Of a stretch of DNA of 64,000 nt, positions 8,678-17,231 are shown piece by piece (within the stretch, counting starts at the first letter, position 1; every line of letters begins with the position of its first letter). A program made the translations under genes and the position numbers. Under the pieces are notes generated by a model. The model searched no databases. It saw only the letters and a list, made by a program, of their open reading frames with translations, and was not told the origin of the DNA. The stretch is taken from the NCBI RefSeq assembly GCF_001968825.1, contig NZ_MIEU01000002.1, forward strand, positions 186,001 to 250,000, given 5' to 3'. The DNA comes from Tersicoccus sp. Bi-70. GTDB lineage: Bacteria; Actinomycetota; Actinomycetes; Actinomycetales; Micrococcaceae.

Positions 8678-10714
8678 TCACCGCAGGAAGGCGGCCGCGA
8701 CGCCGGCGTCGACGGGCACGTGCAGGCCGGTGGTGTGCGAGAGGTCGGGACCGGTCAGGACCGCGACGGCGTTGGCCACGTTCTCCGGCAGCACCTCGCG
8801 CTTGAGGATGGTCCGCTGGGCATAGAACGCCCCGAGGTCCTCCTCGGCGATGCCGTACGTCTTCGCCCGGTTGGCGCCCCAGCCCGAGGCGAAGATGCCC
8901 GAGCCACGGACGACGCCGTCGGGGTTGATGCCGTTGACCTTGACGCCGTGCTCGCCGAGTTCCACGGCGAGCAGGCGCACCTGGTGCGCCTGATCGGCCT
9001 TCGTGGCGGAATACGCGATGTTGTTCGGCCCGGCGAAGACGGAGTTCTTGCTGGAGATGTAGACGACGTCCCCGCCCAGGCCCTGATCGATGAGCACCCG
9101 GGCCGCCGCGCGCGAGACGAGGAAGGACCCCTTGGCCATCACGTCGTGCTGCAGGTCCCAGTCCGCGGCCGTCGTCTCCAGCAGCGGCTTGGACAGGGAG
9201 AGACCGGCGTTGTTGACGACGAGGTCCAGGCCGCCGAAGGCGAGCACGGTGGCGTCGATCGCCGCCTGCACCGCGGCCTCGTCGGTGACGTTCGCGGCGA
9301 TGCCGATCGCGGTGTCGGTGCCGCCGAGCTCGGCGGCGGTGGCGCGTGCCTTCTCCTCGTCCAGGTCCGCGATCACCACGCACGCGCCCTCGGCGGCCAG
9401 CCGGGTCGCGATCGCCTTGCCGATGCCGCTGGCCGCACCGGTCACGAGGGCGATCCGGGTGGCGTGCGACTTCGGCCTCGGCAGCCGCGCCAGCTTGGCC
9501 TCCTCGAGGGCCCAGTACTCGATCCGGAACTTCTCCGCCTCGTCGATGGGGGAGTAGGTGGACAGGGCCTCCGCGCCGCGCATCACCCGGATCGCGTTGA
9601 GGTAGAACTCCCCGGCCACGCGGGCGGTCTGCTTGGTGGCGCCGAAGCTGAACATCCCGACCCCGGGCACCAGCACGATCGCCGGGTCCGCGCCGCGCAT
9701 GGGCGGGGAGTCGGCGGTCGCGTGCCGCTCGTAGTAGGCGCGGTAGTCGGCGCGGTAGGCCTCGTGCAGTTCGCGCAGCCGGGCCACCTGCTCCTGGACG
9801 GCCGCCGTCGCCGGTAGGTCGAGGACCAGCGGCTTGACCTTGGTGCGGAGGAAGTGATCGGGGCAGGAGGTGCCGAGGGCGGCCAGCCGCGGGTGTTCGG
9901 CGCGGGCGAGGAAGTCCAGGACGTCGTCGGTGTCGCTCAGGTGGCCGACCATCGGCCGGTCGTGGGAGGCCAGGCCGCGGATGACGGGGGCGAGGGCGAC
10001 GGCGCGGGCGCGGCGTTCGGCCTCGGGCAGCGGCTCGTGGCCGGGCAGAGGAGCGCCGAACGGGTCGGGCCGGCCGTGCTCGTCGATGAACGCCTGGGCG
10101 GTGTCGATGATCCACCGGGAGTTGGCCTCGGCCTCGTCGCTCGTCGCGCCCCACGCGGTGATCCCGTGGCCGCCGAGGATCGTGCCGATCGCCTCGGGGT
10201 GGGCCTCCTTGATGGCGGCGATGTCGAGGCCGAGCTGGAAGCCTGGCCGGCGCCACGGCACCCACACCACCCGGTCGCCGAAGATCTGGCCGGTGAGGGA
10301 CTCGCCGTCGGCGGCGGTCGCGACGGCGATGCCGGCGTCGGGGTGGAGGTGGTCGACGTGCGGCGCGTCCACGAGGCCGTGCATCGCGGTGTCGATGGAG
10401 GGGGCGGCGCCGCCGGTGCCGAAGAGCGTGTGGTCGAGGGCGGCGACCATCTCGTCCTCACGCTCGACGCCCGGGTAGACGTTCGCCAGGGCCCGGACGC
10501 GGTCCAGGCGCAGCACCGCGAGGCCGGCCTCGGTCAGGGTGCCGAGGTCGCCGCCGGAGCCCTTGACCCAGAGCAGGTCGACCGGCTCCCCGGTCACCGG
10601 GTCCGTCTCGGTGCCCTTGGCGGAGGTGTTGCCGCCGGCGTAGTTGGTGGTCGTCGGGTCCGCGCCCAGTCGGTTCGAGCGGGCGATCAGGGCCGCGGCG
10701 GTCGGGTTGGTCAT
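8678..10714 (-). CDS. Bifunctional rhamnulose-1-P aldolase / lactaldehyde dehydrogenase (RhaD/RhaEW type)
   Basis: This 678-aa fusion joins a class II aldolase domain (about residues 1-400) to a short-chain dehydrogenase (about 425-678). The aldolase half has HPDAGIAVATA and GGHGI, which supply metal and substrate ligands. The SDR half has the nucleotide motif TGAASGIGKAIA, NNAG, and an S...YSATK active site. The first domain splits rhamnulose 1-phosphate to dihydroxyacetone phosphate and L-lactaldehyde; the second oxidises or reduces the lactaldehyde. Such fusions (RhaEW) are known from Bacillus, Chloroflexus and rhizobial rhamnose operons. It lies 57 bp after rhaI. The direction of the dehydrogenase reaction is inferred from those relatives. 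Confidence 0.92.
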   Translation of the reverse strand: MTNPTAAALIARSNRLGADPTTTNYAGGNTSAKGTETDPVTGEPVDLLWVKGSGGDLGTLTEAGLAVLRLDRVRALANVYPGVEREDEMVAALDHTLFGTGGAAPSIDTAMHGLVDAPHVDHLHPDAGIAVATAADGESLTGQIFGDRVVWVPWRRPGFQLGLDIAAIKEAHPEAIGTILGGHGITAWGATSDEAEANSRWIIDTAQAFIDEHGRPDPFGAPLPGHEPLPEAERRARAVALAPVIRGLASHDRPMVGHLSDTDDVLDFLARAEHPRLAALGTSCPDHFLRTKVKPLVLDLPATAAVQEQVARLRELHEAYRADYRAYYERHATADSPPMRGADPAIVLVPGVGMFSFGATKQTARVAGEFYLNAIRVMRGAEALSTYSPIDEAEKFRIEYWALEEAKLARLPRPKSHATRIALVTGAASGIGKAIATRLAAEGACVVIADLDEEKARATAAELGGTDTAIGIAANVTDEAAVQAAIDATVLAFGGLDLVVNNAGLSLSKPLLETTAADWDLQHDVMAKGSFLVSRAAARVLIDQGLGGDVVYISSKNSVFAGPNNIAYSATKADQAHQVRLLAVELGEHGVKVNGINPDGVVRGSGIFASGWGANRAKTYGIAEEDLGAFYAQRTILKREVLPENVANAVAVLTGPDLSHTTGLHVPVDAGVAAAFLR

Positions 10715-10771
10715 CGTCTCGTCAGTCCTCGTCGTCGTTGGTGGGGGTGCGCCGGATGTCCGGGACGGGCG

Positions 10772-11938
10772 TCAGGCGCCCCACCCCGCCTGGGACCCGC
10801 CGACGCGCTCGGCGTCGATGCGGGCCTGGTAGTCGCTCTCGGCATAGGCGCGCATCGGGTCGGCCGGCAGGCCGCGGGACTCGCGCCAGCGGGCGAGATC
10901 GGGCCGGACATCGGTCGAGAAGGCGTCCATGTAGACGGCGTGCGCGGCGAGCACGTCGCCCTCGCGCTGCGCGGCGTCCAGGGCCTCGTGGTCGATCAAC
11001 AGGGCGCGCGCGGTCATCTCCTGGACGTTGAGCACGCTGCGGATCTGGCCGGGGATCTTCCGCTCGATGTTGTGGCACTGGTCGAGCATGAAGGCGACGC
11101 CGCTGTCCACCCCGTACCCGCCGCCGCGGATCACCTCGGCGAGGATGCGGAACAGCTGGAACGGGTCCGCGGCGCCGACGATCAGGTCGTCGTCGGCGTA
11201 GAACCGGGAGTTGAAATCGAAGGAGCCGAGCTTGCCGAGCCGCAGCAGCTGCATGACGATGAACTCGATGTTCGTCCCGGGCGCGTGGTGGCCCGTGTCC
11301 AGGCACACGACGGCCCGGTCTCCCAGGGCGCTGACCTGGGCGTACGCGGTACCCCAGTCCGGAACGTCGGTGTGGTAGAACGCCGGCTCGAAGATCTTGT
11401 ACTCGAGCACCAGGCGCTGGTCCGTGTCCACCGCGGCGTAGATCTCGGCGAGCGAGTCGGCGAGGTGGTCCTGCCGCGTGCGCATGTCGTCCTGGCCGGG
11501 GTAGTTGGTGCCGTCGGCGAGCCAGATCTTCAGGTCCCGGGAGCCGGTCTCGCGCATGATGTCGAGGCACCGCCGGTGGTGGTCGATCGCCTGCCGGCGC
11601 ACGGCCGGGTCGCGGTGGGCGAGGCTGCCGAGCTTGTACGCCTCGTCCTGGAAGGTGTTGGAGTTGATCGTGCCGAGCGCGACGCCGAGGTCCTCCGCGT
11701 GCCGGCGGAGGGCGGCGAAGTCGTCGACCTCGTCCCACGGGATGTGGAGGGCGACGGCCGGCGCGAGCCCGGTGAGCCGGTGCACCTGGGCGGCGTCGGC
11801 GACCTTCTCGAACGGGTCGCGCGGGACCCCGGGCTGAGGGAAGACGCGGAACCGGGTGCCGGAGTTGCCGAAGGCCCAGGACGGGAGCTCGATCGCCTGC
11901 TGGGCGAGCGCGTCGGTGATCTCGGAGAAGGACGTCAT
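10772..11938 (-). CDS. rhaI: L-rhamnose isomerase, Pseudomonas-type
   Basis: This TIM-barrel sugar isomerase converts L-rhamnose to L-rhamnulose. It belongs to the RhaI branch typified by the Pseudomonas stutzeri enzyme, not the longer E. coli RhaA. Metal-ligand regions are visible in LVLEYKIFEPAFYHTDVPDW, CLDTGHHAPGTNIE and FDFNSRFYADDDL. The product is 388 aa. The frame is open further upstream, but ATG 11938 overlaps the rhaM stop in an ATGA junction and begins the conserved part, so I chose it. The gene is the fifth co-directional cistron after the transporter genes and the mutarotase gene. Confidence 0.93.
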   Translation of the reverse strand: MTSFSEITDALAQQAIELPSWAFGNSGTRFRVFPQPGVPRDPFEKVADAAQVHRLTGLAPAVALHIPWDEVDDFAALRRHAEDLGVALGTINSNTFQDEAYKLGSLAHRDPAVRRQAIDHHRRCLDIMRETGSRDLKIWLADGTNYPGQDDMRTRQDHLADSLAEIYAAVDTDQRLVLEYKIFEPAFYHTDVPDWGTAYAQVSALGDRAVVCLDTGHHAPGTNIEFIVMQLLRLGKLGSFDFNSRFYADDDLIVGAADPFQLFRILAEVIRGGGYGVDSGVAFMLDQCHNIERKIPGQIRSVLNVQEMTARALLIDHEALDAAQREGDVLAAHAVYMDAFSTDVRPDLARWRESRGLPADPMRAYAESDYQARIDAERVGGSQAGWGA

Positions 11939-12309
11939 GGGGCAGGTCTCTCGTTCGGGCGCTCGCCGGGGGCGAGGCGCGTGAGCTGGTCCTCGAGGTG
12001 GAACACCTCGGTCAGGTGGGGGGCGGCCTGGTCCGGCCGGGAGCCGTCCAGGGCGACGAAGAAGCCGGCGGCCTCCGCCTCCCAGGCGGCGGTGTCGGGG
12101 TTCGCGGCGAGCGCGCGGGCGGACGCCTCGTCGTCGTCCGTCTCGTAGTAGCCGATCAGCAGGCCGTCCGGCCGCAGGAACAGGGAGTAGTTCCGCCGTC
12201 CCGCGGCCTCGATGGCGCGGAGCATGGACGGCCACACCGCCCGGTGCCGCTCGACGTACGCGTCGATCCGATCCGGTCTGACCTGCAGCTGGAAGCACAC
12301 GCGTGCCAC
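11935..12309 (-). CDS. rhaM: L-rhamnose mutarotase
   Basis: This 124-aa dimeric ferredoxin-fold enzyme (RhaU/RhaM family) interconverts alpha and beta anomers of L-rhamnose, feeding the isomerase. The family hallmark RHRAVWPSMLRAIEAAG lies near residues 21-37, followed by NYSLFLR and GYYETDD. The histidine of RHRAVWP and the Tyr/Trp residues fit the catalytic set known for the family. The start is GTG 12309 with an excellent AGGAGG 5 nt upstream on the minus strand. It overlaps rhaI by 4 bp. The gap to rhaS (about 100 bp) carries short GGGAC tandem repeats and no gene. Confidence 0.92.
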   Translation of the reverse strand: MARVCFQLQVRPDRIDAYVERHRAVWPSMLRAIEAAGRRNYSLFLRPDGLLIGYYETDDDEASARALAANPDTAAWEAEAAGFFVALDGSRPDQAAPHLTEVFHLEDQLTRLAPGERPNERPAP

Positions 12310-12408
12310 GGGACCTCCTGGGGACGGGACGGGACGGGACGGAACGGACGTGCGGTCGGGCGGCTCGGACGGCCCCGCACGGGGGCCGCCCGGGCCGTCG
12401 GGGACGAC

Positions 12409-13464
12409 CTAGAACTTGAACTGGTCGATGTTCGACTTGTCGAAGACGAACGGCGGGCCGAGCGTGATGACGCCGTCCGCCCCGACCGTGAACTCGGTCG
12501 TCTTGTTGCTCAGCCCCTCGGCCGTCAGCTTGTCGCCCTCCTTGCCGGTGATCGTGCCGTCGATCAGGGCCTTCGCCGCGAACGCGCCGAGCTTTCCGAG
12601 GTCCTGCGGATTCCACAGGGCGAACTCCGGCACGGTCCCGTCCTTGACGTACTTGACCATCTGCTGCGGGTCGCCGAGACCGGTGAGCTTGACGGAGGAC
12701 TTCTTCGAGTCGAGGTAGCGGGCCGCCGCGGCGATGCCGACGGTGGTCGGAGAGATGATGCCCTTCAGATCCGGGTACTGGGAGAGCAGCGCCTGCGTCT
12801 TGTCGTACGAGGTCTGGTCGTCGTCGTTGCCGTACACCGTGGCGACGATCTGGATGTTCGGGTACTTGCTCGCGGTGTATTTCTTCATCGCCTCGTTCCA
12901 GGCGTTCTGGTTGGTCGCGTTGGCGGAGGCGGAGAGGATGGCGACCTTGCCGGAGCTGCCGATCTGCTTGGCCATGATGTCCATCTGCTTCTGCCCGATC
13001 AGCTCGGTGCTGGAGGCGGAGACGTAGACGTCGCGGCACCCGGGCTTGGTGTCGGAGTCGAAGGTGACGACCTTGACGCCGGCGGACTTGGCCTGGCCGA
13101 TGGCGCTGCAGAGGGCGTTGACGTCGTTGGCGGAGAGGACGATGGCGCCCGTCTTCTGCTGGGTCAGGGTGTTGATGTAGCTGACCTGGCCGTCCGCGCT
13201 CGCCTGCTGGGGCCCGACCTCCTTGTAGGTGCCGCCGAAGCCCTCGACGGCCTGCTGGCCGGCCTTGTCCGAGGCGTCGAAGTACGGGTTGCCCAGGTTC
13301 TTGGGCAGGAAGGCGATGGCGTAGTTCTTGCCCGCGGCGCTGCCACTGCCGCCGCTGGAGCTGCCTCCGGGCGTCGGGGCGGCGCAGCCGGTCGCCACCA
13401 GGGCGAGGGCGACGGCGGCGCCGGCCAGGGCCGTGATCCGCGGGCTGGGGGCGGTGAGCTTCAT
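12409..13464 (-). CDS. rhaS: Rhamnose ABC transporter substrate-binding lipoprotein
   Basis: This is the extracytoplasmic sugar-binding component of a CUT2-class importer. The signal peptide is lipoprotein-type: MKLTAPSPR, a hydrophobic core, then lipobox VATGC with the lipidated Cys near residue 27, followed by a Ser/Gly-rich linker. The mature part (AIAFLPKNLGNPYFDASDK) is the periplasmic-binding-protein type I fold of RhaS/RbsB proteins. The product is 351 aa. The frame stays open 33 codons upstream, but ATG 13464 begins the signal peptide and has GAAGGAA 6-12 nt before it. It follows the two permease genes and precedes the catabolic genes. Confidence 0.93.
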   Translation of the reverse strand: MKLTAPSPRITALAGAAVALALVATGCAAPTPGGSSSGGSGSAAGKNYAIAFLPKNLGNPYFDASDKAGQQAVEGFGGTYKEVGPQQASADGQVSYINTLTQQKTGAIVLSANDVNALCSAIGQAKSAGVKVVTFDSDTKPGCRDVYVSASSTELIGQKQMDIMAKQIGSSGKVAILSASANATNQNAWNEAMKKYTASKYPNIQIVATVYGNDDDQTSYDKTQALLSQYPDLKGIISPTTVGIAAAARYLDSKKSSVKLTGLGDPQQMVKYVKDGTVPEFALWNPQDLGKLGAFAAKALIDGTITGKEGDKLTAEGLSNKTTEFTVGADGVITLGPPFVFDKSNIDQFKF

Positions 13465-13519
13465 GATGCGTTCCTTCGCTGGTTGGTGTGCGCTGACTGG
13501 GTGGAGGTGAACGGGTGGG

Positions 13520-14563
13520 TCAGGTGCGGGCGGGCCGACGTGCGGCGCGGTGCCGGAGGACACCGACGGCGGTGACCGCGCGGGGGAGCAGGACGGAGGC
13601 GATCAGCAGGGCGCCGGTGAGGACGTTGATGACGTCGTCCGTGACGTTGGCCAGGCGGAGGACGCTGCGCAGCACGCCGATGGTCAGGACGGCGGCGATC
13701 ACGCCGGGCAGGGCGCCCCGGCCGCCGAAGATCGAGACGCCGCCGACGAGCACCGCGGCGACCACGGACAGCTCCAGGCCCAGCGCGTTGTCCCCGCGGG
13801 CCGAGTTGTACTGCAGGGTCCACAGCACGCCGGCGACGGCGGAGAGCAGGCCCGAGGCGACGTACAGCCAGAAGGTGAGCCGGCCGGTGTCGACGCCGGA
13901 GAACGCGGCGGCCTCGTCGTTCAGCCCGGCCGCGTAGATGGCGCGACCGACCGGCGTGAGGTGCAGCACGACGATGAAGACCGCGGCGAGGACCACGAAG
14001 AGCAGCAGGATCGCCGGGAACGGGGAGCTGTCCCCGCCGAGCCGGGTGGTGACGACGGCCTGCCATTCCGGGGGGAAGCCGGTGATGGCGTTGGTGCCGA
14101 GCAGGCCCACCGCGATGCCCCGGTAGAGGGCGAGGGTGCCGACCGTGACCGCGAGGGAGGGCAGCCCGACCGTGGTGATGAGGAAGCCGTTCAGTGCGCC
14201 GGCCACGATGCCGACCAGGATCGCGACGGCGGCCGCCGCCGGGATCGGCCAGCCGGCCTGGAACAGGACGCCGACGAGCACGCTGGACAGGCCGAGGGTG
14301 CTGGCGACGGACAGGTCGATCTCCCCGGTGATGATGATCAGCGTCATCGGCAGGGCGATCAGCAGGATGGGCAGCACGTCCAGGAGCAGGAACGCGATGG
14401 TCGTCGAGCCGGCGAAGTACGGGACGGTCGTGTAGCCGATCAGGTAGACGACGATCAGCAGCACGACGATCGCGGCGTCCCGCCCGAGCAGCGCCCGGCG
14501 CAGGCGGGTGGCGCGGGTCGGCCCGGTCGGGATGGTGCGCGGGGCGTCGAGCGTCGTGCTCAT
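13520..14563 (-). CDS. rhaQ: Rhamnose ABC transporter permease (second permease)
   Basis: This is a 347-aa inner-membrane subunit of the CUT2/RbsC permease family with 8-10 hydrophobic segments. The family signature ITGEIDLSVASTLGLSSV lies near residues 77-94, and GLNDEAAAFSGV, an EAA-loop-like cytoplasmic segment that contacts the ATPase, near 215. It overlaps the preceding permease by 4 bp (ATGA at 14560-14563). Rhamnose importers carry two different permeases forming a heterodimer, which fits this arrangement. Which one is called P or Q is a naming convention only. Confidence 0.9.
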   Translation of the reverse strand: MSTTLDAPRTIPTGPTRATRLRRALLGRDAAIVVLLIVVYLIGYTTVPYFAGSTTIAFLLLDVLPILLIALPMTLIIITGEIDLSVASTLGLSSVLVGVLFQAGWPIPAAAAVAILVGIVAGALNGFLITTVGLPSLAVTVGTLALYRGIAVGLLGTNAITGFPPEWQAVVTTRLGGDSSPFPAILLLFVVLAAVFIVVLHLTPVGRAIYAAGLNDEAAAFSGVDTGRLTFWLYVASGLLSAVAGVLWTLQYNSARGDNALGLELSVVAAVLVGGVSIFGGRGALPGVIAAVLTIGVLRSVLRLANVTDDVINVLTGALLIASVLLPRAVTAVGVLRHRAARRPART

Positions 14564-15591
14564 CGGATCGCTGCTTTCGTCGCGGGGACGGGACTGAGCC
14601 GGGCGGCGCTCTGTTCGGAGGTCAGGCGCCGGGCGGTCCGGGCGGCGAGCACCCGGTCGAGGACGATGGCGAGGATGATCAGGGCGCCGACCACCGCCTG
14701 CTGCCAGAAGTCGGGGACGCCGATGGTCGGCAGCGTGCTGCTGATGGTGGTCAGCAGCACTGCGCCGAGCACGGCCCCGAGCGGGGTGCCGCTGCCGCCG
14801 AAGATCGCGACGCCGCCGATGACGGCCGCCGCGACGGCCTGCAGTTCGAGCCCGGTGCCGGCCGAGGAGGAGACGGTCGCGTACCGGGCGGCGTACATGA
14901 CGCCGGCCAGGCCCGAGAGGAGCCCGGAGATCACGAAGGCGCTCAGGACGCGGCGTCCTACCGGCAGGCCGTACAGCCGGGCGGCCTGCTCGTCCGAGCC
15001 GATCGCGTAGAACTCGCGGCCCGCGCGGCGGAAGCCGAGGACATATCCTGCGACGAGCAGCACCAGCAGGGCGACGATCGCGAGGACCGGCACGCCGAGC
15101 ACCGATCCGACGCCGAGGTTGGTGAAGCCGTCCGGCATCTCGTCCGGGGTGATCAGGGAGGAGCCCTGCCAGATCACCTGGATGCCGCGGTAGGCGTAGA
15201 GGGTGCCCAGCGTGATCACCAGGGCCGGCACCTTCGCGACGCTGATCAGCACGCCGTTGAGCAGGCCGAGCGCACCGCCGAGGGCGATCGCGAGGACGAC
15301 CACGACGACCGCGGGCACCCCGGTCCAGGACGAGAACATCGTGCCGGTGGCGAACGCCGTCAGCCCGAGCGTCGCGCTGACCGAGAGGTCGATGTTGCGG
15401 GTGATGATGACGAACGTCTGCGCGATGGCCAGCACCGCGAGGATCGACGGGGTGAGCAGCAGGTTGGCGTATCCGCTGTCGGAGAAGAGGAAGGACGGGT
15501 TGATCGCCGTCGTGATCGCGATGACGATGACGACGGCGAGCAGCACTCCGGACTCGCGGCGCCGGAGCAGGGCGCCGAGCCGCCCGTTCAT
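14560..15591 (-). CDS. rhaP: Rhamnose ABC transporter permease (first permease)
   Basis: This is a 343-aa RbsC-type permease. The signature ITRNIDLSVSATLGLTAF lies near residues 63-80, and the cytoplasmic coupling loop AIGSDEQAARLYGL near 214. Around ten hydrophobic segments are visible. Although the frame is open 88 codons upstream inside rhaT, ATG 15591 overlaps the rhaT stop (ATGA, 15588-15591) and begins the typical N-terminus MNGRLGALLRRRES. It pairs with the next gene product to form the membrane channel of the importer. Confidence 0.92.
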   Translation of the reverse strand: MNGRLGALLRRRESGVLLAVVIVIAITTAINPSFLFSDSGYANLLLTPSILAVLAIAQTFVIITRNIDLSVSATLGLTAFATGTMFSSWTGVPAVVVVVLAIALGGALGLLNGVLISVAKVPALVITLGTLYAYRGIQVIWQGSSLITPDEMPDGFTNLGVGSVLGVPVLAIVALLVLLVAGYVLGFRRAGREFYAIGSDEQAARLYGLPVGRRVLSAFVISGLLSGLAGVMYAARYATVSSSAGTGLELQAVAAAVIGGVAIFGGSGTPLGAVLGAVLLTTISSTLPTIGVPDFWQQAVVGALIILAIVLDRVLAARTARRLTSEQSAARLSPVPATKAAIR

Positions 15592-17099
15592 GCGGCGGTC
15601 CTGGTCGCCGCGGTCATGACGGCCTCGCTGGTGGCGTCCGCGCGGGACAGTTCGGTGGTCAGCCGGCCCTCGCGCATCACGTAGACGCGGTCGCTCATGC
15701 CGAGCACCTCGGGCAGTTCGCTGGAGATCATGACGATGCCGTAGCCCTCGTGCGCGAGCCCGTCGAGCAGCCGGTGCACCTCGGCCTTGGTGCCGACGTC
15801 GATGCCGCGGGTCGGCTCGTCGACGATGAGCAGGCGGGGGCCGGTGGCGAGCCACTTGGCGAGGACGACCTTCTGCTGGTTGCCGCCCGAGAGGGTGCCG
15901 GCCTCGCTGTCCAGGCCGGCGGCCTTGACCTGCAGCCGGGTGGCCCAGTCCGTCGCGCTCGCGTACTCGGCGTCGCGGCCGAGCAGGCCGGCGCGGGCGA
16001 GCCGCCGCCGGATCACCAGGGTCAGGTTGCGGGCGATGGACATGTCCACGATCAGCCCCTGCTTGCGGCGGTCCTCGGGGACCAGGCCCATCCCGGCCCG
16101 GATCGCCGCCCGCGGGTTGCCCTTCGGCAGGGTGCGGCCGAGGAAGGTGACGGTCCCGGCGTCGTAGTCGTCGACCCCGAACACGGCCCGCAGCACCTCG
16201 GTGCGGCCGGCGCCCACGAGCCCGGCGAAACCGACGATCTCACCCGCGCGGACGGTGAAGGAGACGTCCTCGAAGACGCCGCGGCGGGTCAGCCCGGCGA
16301 CCTCGAGGATGGTCTCGCCGACGGTGCCGTCGGTCTTGGGGAACAGGGTGTCGACGTCGCGGCCGACCATCCGGGTGACGATCGCGGCGGGCGTGACGTC
16401 CGCGGTCCGGTCGGTCGAGACGTACGCGCCGTCGCGCATCACGGTGATGGTGTCGCACAGGGCGAAGATCTCGTCGAACCGGTGGGAGATGAACACGAGC
16501 GCGCGGCCCTCGTCGCGCAGGCTGCGGGCGACGGCGAAGAGCCGGTCGACCTCGACGCCGGACAGGGCCGCGGTGGGCTCGTCCATGATGAGCACCCGCG
16601 CGTCCAAGGAGATGGCCTTGGCGATCTCGATCAGCTGCTGGTCCGCGATCGAGAGGCCGAGCGCCGGACGCTCCGGGTCCAGGCGCACCCCGAGCCGGTC
16701 GAACAGCGCGGTCGACTGCTCCCGCATCGCGCGGCGGTCCACGGCGCCGGTGCGGGTGCGCGGCTGCCGACCCATGAAGACGTTCTCGGCGACGGAGAGG
16801 TCCGGGAAGAGCGTGGGCTCCTGGTAGATGACGGCGACGCCGGCCGCCTTGGACTCGGCGGTCGAGCGGAAGTCGACGGTCTGCCCGCCCACCCGCAGGT
16901 CCCCGGCGTCGCGCTGGTAGACGCCGGCGACGATCTTGACCAGCGTGGACTTGCCGGCACCGTTCTCGCCGATCAGGGCGTGGATGCTGCCGGGGTGGAC
17001 GGCGAGGGTGCCGTCGGAGAGCGCGACCACGGGACCGAAGGCCTTGGCCACGTGGGACAGCTCGAGGGCGGGGGCGGTGCCTGACGTACCGGTCGACAT
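15588..17099 (-). CDS. rhaT: Rhamnose ABC transporter ATP-binding protein
   Basis: This is a 503-aa double ATPase of the RbsA/CUT2 family. The first nucleotide domain has Walker A GENGAGKST, a degenerate signature (LSIADQQLIEIAKAIS) and Walker B VLIMDEPTAALS. The second has a weakened P-loop (GLVGAGRTEV), a full LSGGNQQKVVLAKWL signature and LLIVDEPTRGID; the asymmetry is normal for this family. It is the first gene of the rha operon, with GAGAGG before ATG 17099. The promoter and LacI-type operator lie within the 75 bp upstream. Sugar identity rests on the neighbouring rhamnose genes. Confidence 0.93.
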   Translation of the reverse strand: MSTGTSGTAPALELSHVAKAFGPVVALSDGTLAVHPGSIHALIGENGAGKSTLVKIVAGVYQRDAGDLRVGGQTVDFRSTAESKAAGVAVIYQEPTLFPDLSVAENVFMGRQPRTRTGAVDRRAMREQSTALFDRLGVRLDPERPALGLSIADQQLIEIAKAISLDARVLIMDEPTAALSGVEVDRLFAVARSLRDEGRALVFISHRFDEIFALCDTITVMRDGAYVSTDRTADVTPAAIVTRMVGRDVDTLFPKTDGTVGETILEVAGLTRRGVFEDVSFTVRAGEIVGFAGLVGAGRTEVLRAVFGVDDYDAGTVTFLGRTLPKGNPRAAIRAGMGLVPEDRRKQGLIVDMSIARNLTLVIRRRLARAGLLGRDAEYASATDWATRLQVKAAGLDSEAGTLSGGNQQKVVLAKWLATGPRLLIVDEPTRGIDVGTKAEVHRLLDGLAHEGYGIVMISSELPEVLGMSDRVYVMREGRLTTELSRADATSEAVMTAATRTAA

Positions 17100-17120
17100 T
17101 GATCGGCCTCTCGACGGGAT

Positions 17121-17132
17121 TGAATCGTTTCA
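17121..17132. promoter_or_regulatory. LacI-family operator in the rha promoter region
   Basis: The 12-bp site TGAATCGTTTCA is an imperfect palindrome with the central CG typical of LacI/GalR-family operators. It lies 14 bp downstream of the rhaT -10 hexamer, at about +7 to +20 of the transcript, where a bound repressor would block transcription. The adjacent divergent LacI-type gene is the likely binder, with rhamnose or a rhamnose metabolite as inducer. Confidence 0.75.
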
Positions 17133-17145
17133 GTCGTTGTCCGGT

Positions 17146-17175
17146 ACTGTAAGAAAGGTCACACGCCCACGTCAA
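17146..17175 (-). promoter_or_regulatory. rha operon promoter
   Basis: On the minus strand, -35 TTGACG (plus coordinates 17170-17175) and -10 TACAGT (17146-17151) are 18 bp apart. Transcription would start near 17139-17140 and run into the operator at 17121-17132 before rhaT. A weaker plus-strand TTGAAT/TACTGT pair overlaps the same DNA and could serve the divergent regulator. Confidence 0.7.
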
Positions 17176-17231
17176 GCACCGGGCGTGAATTCATAGCCGA
17201 TCCGGCGTCGGGGAGGCGGGAGGGCGAGGCG

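Noticed and set aside
12324-12347. GGGAC tandem repeats between rhaM and rhaS as a regulatory array
   Set aside because: Short, imperfect and purely GC-rich, with no spacing expected of operators; probably slippage.
10772-13039. One long minus-strand frame running through rhaI into rhaM and rhaS, suggesting a fusion
   Set aside because: RhaI homology starts exactly at ATG 11938, and the upstream part of the frame is an out-of-frame shadow of rhaM and rhaS, which are intact in their own frames.
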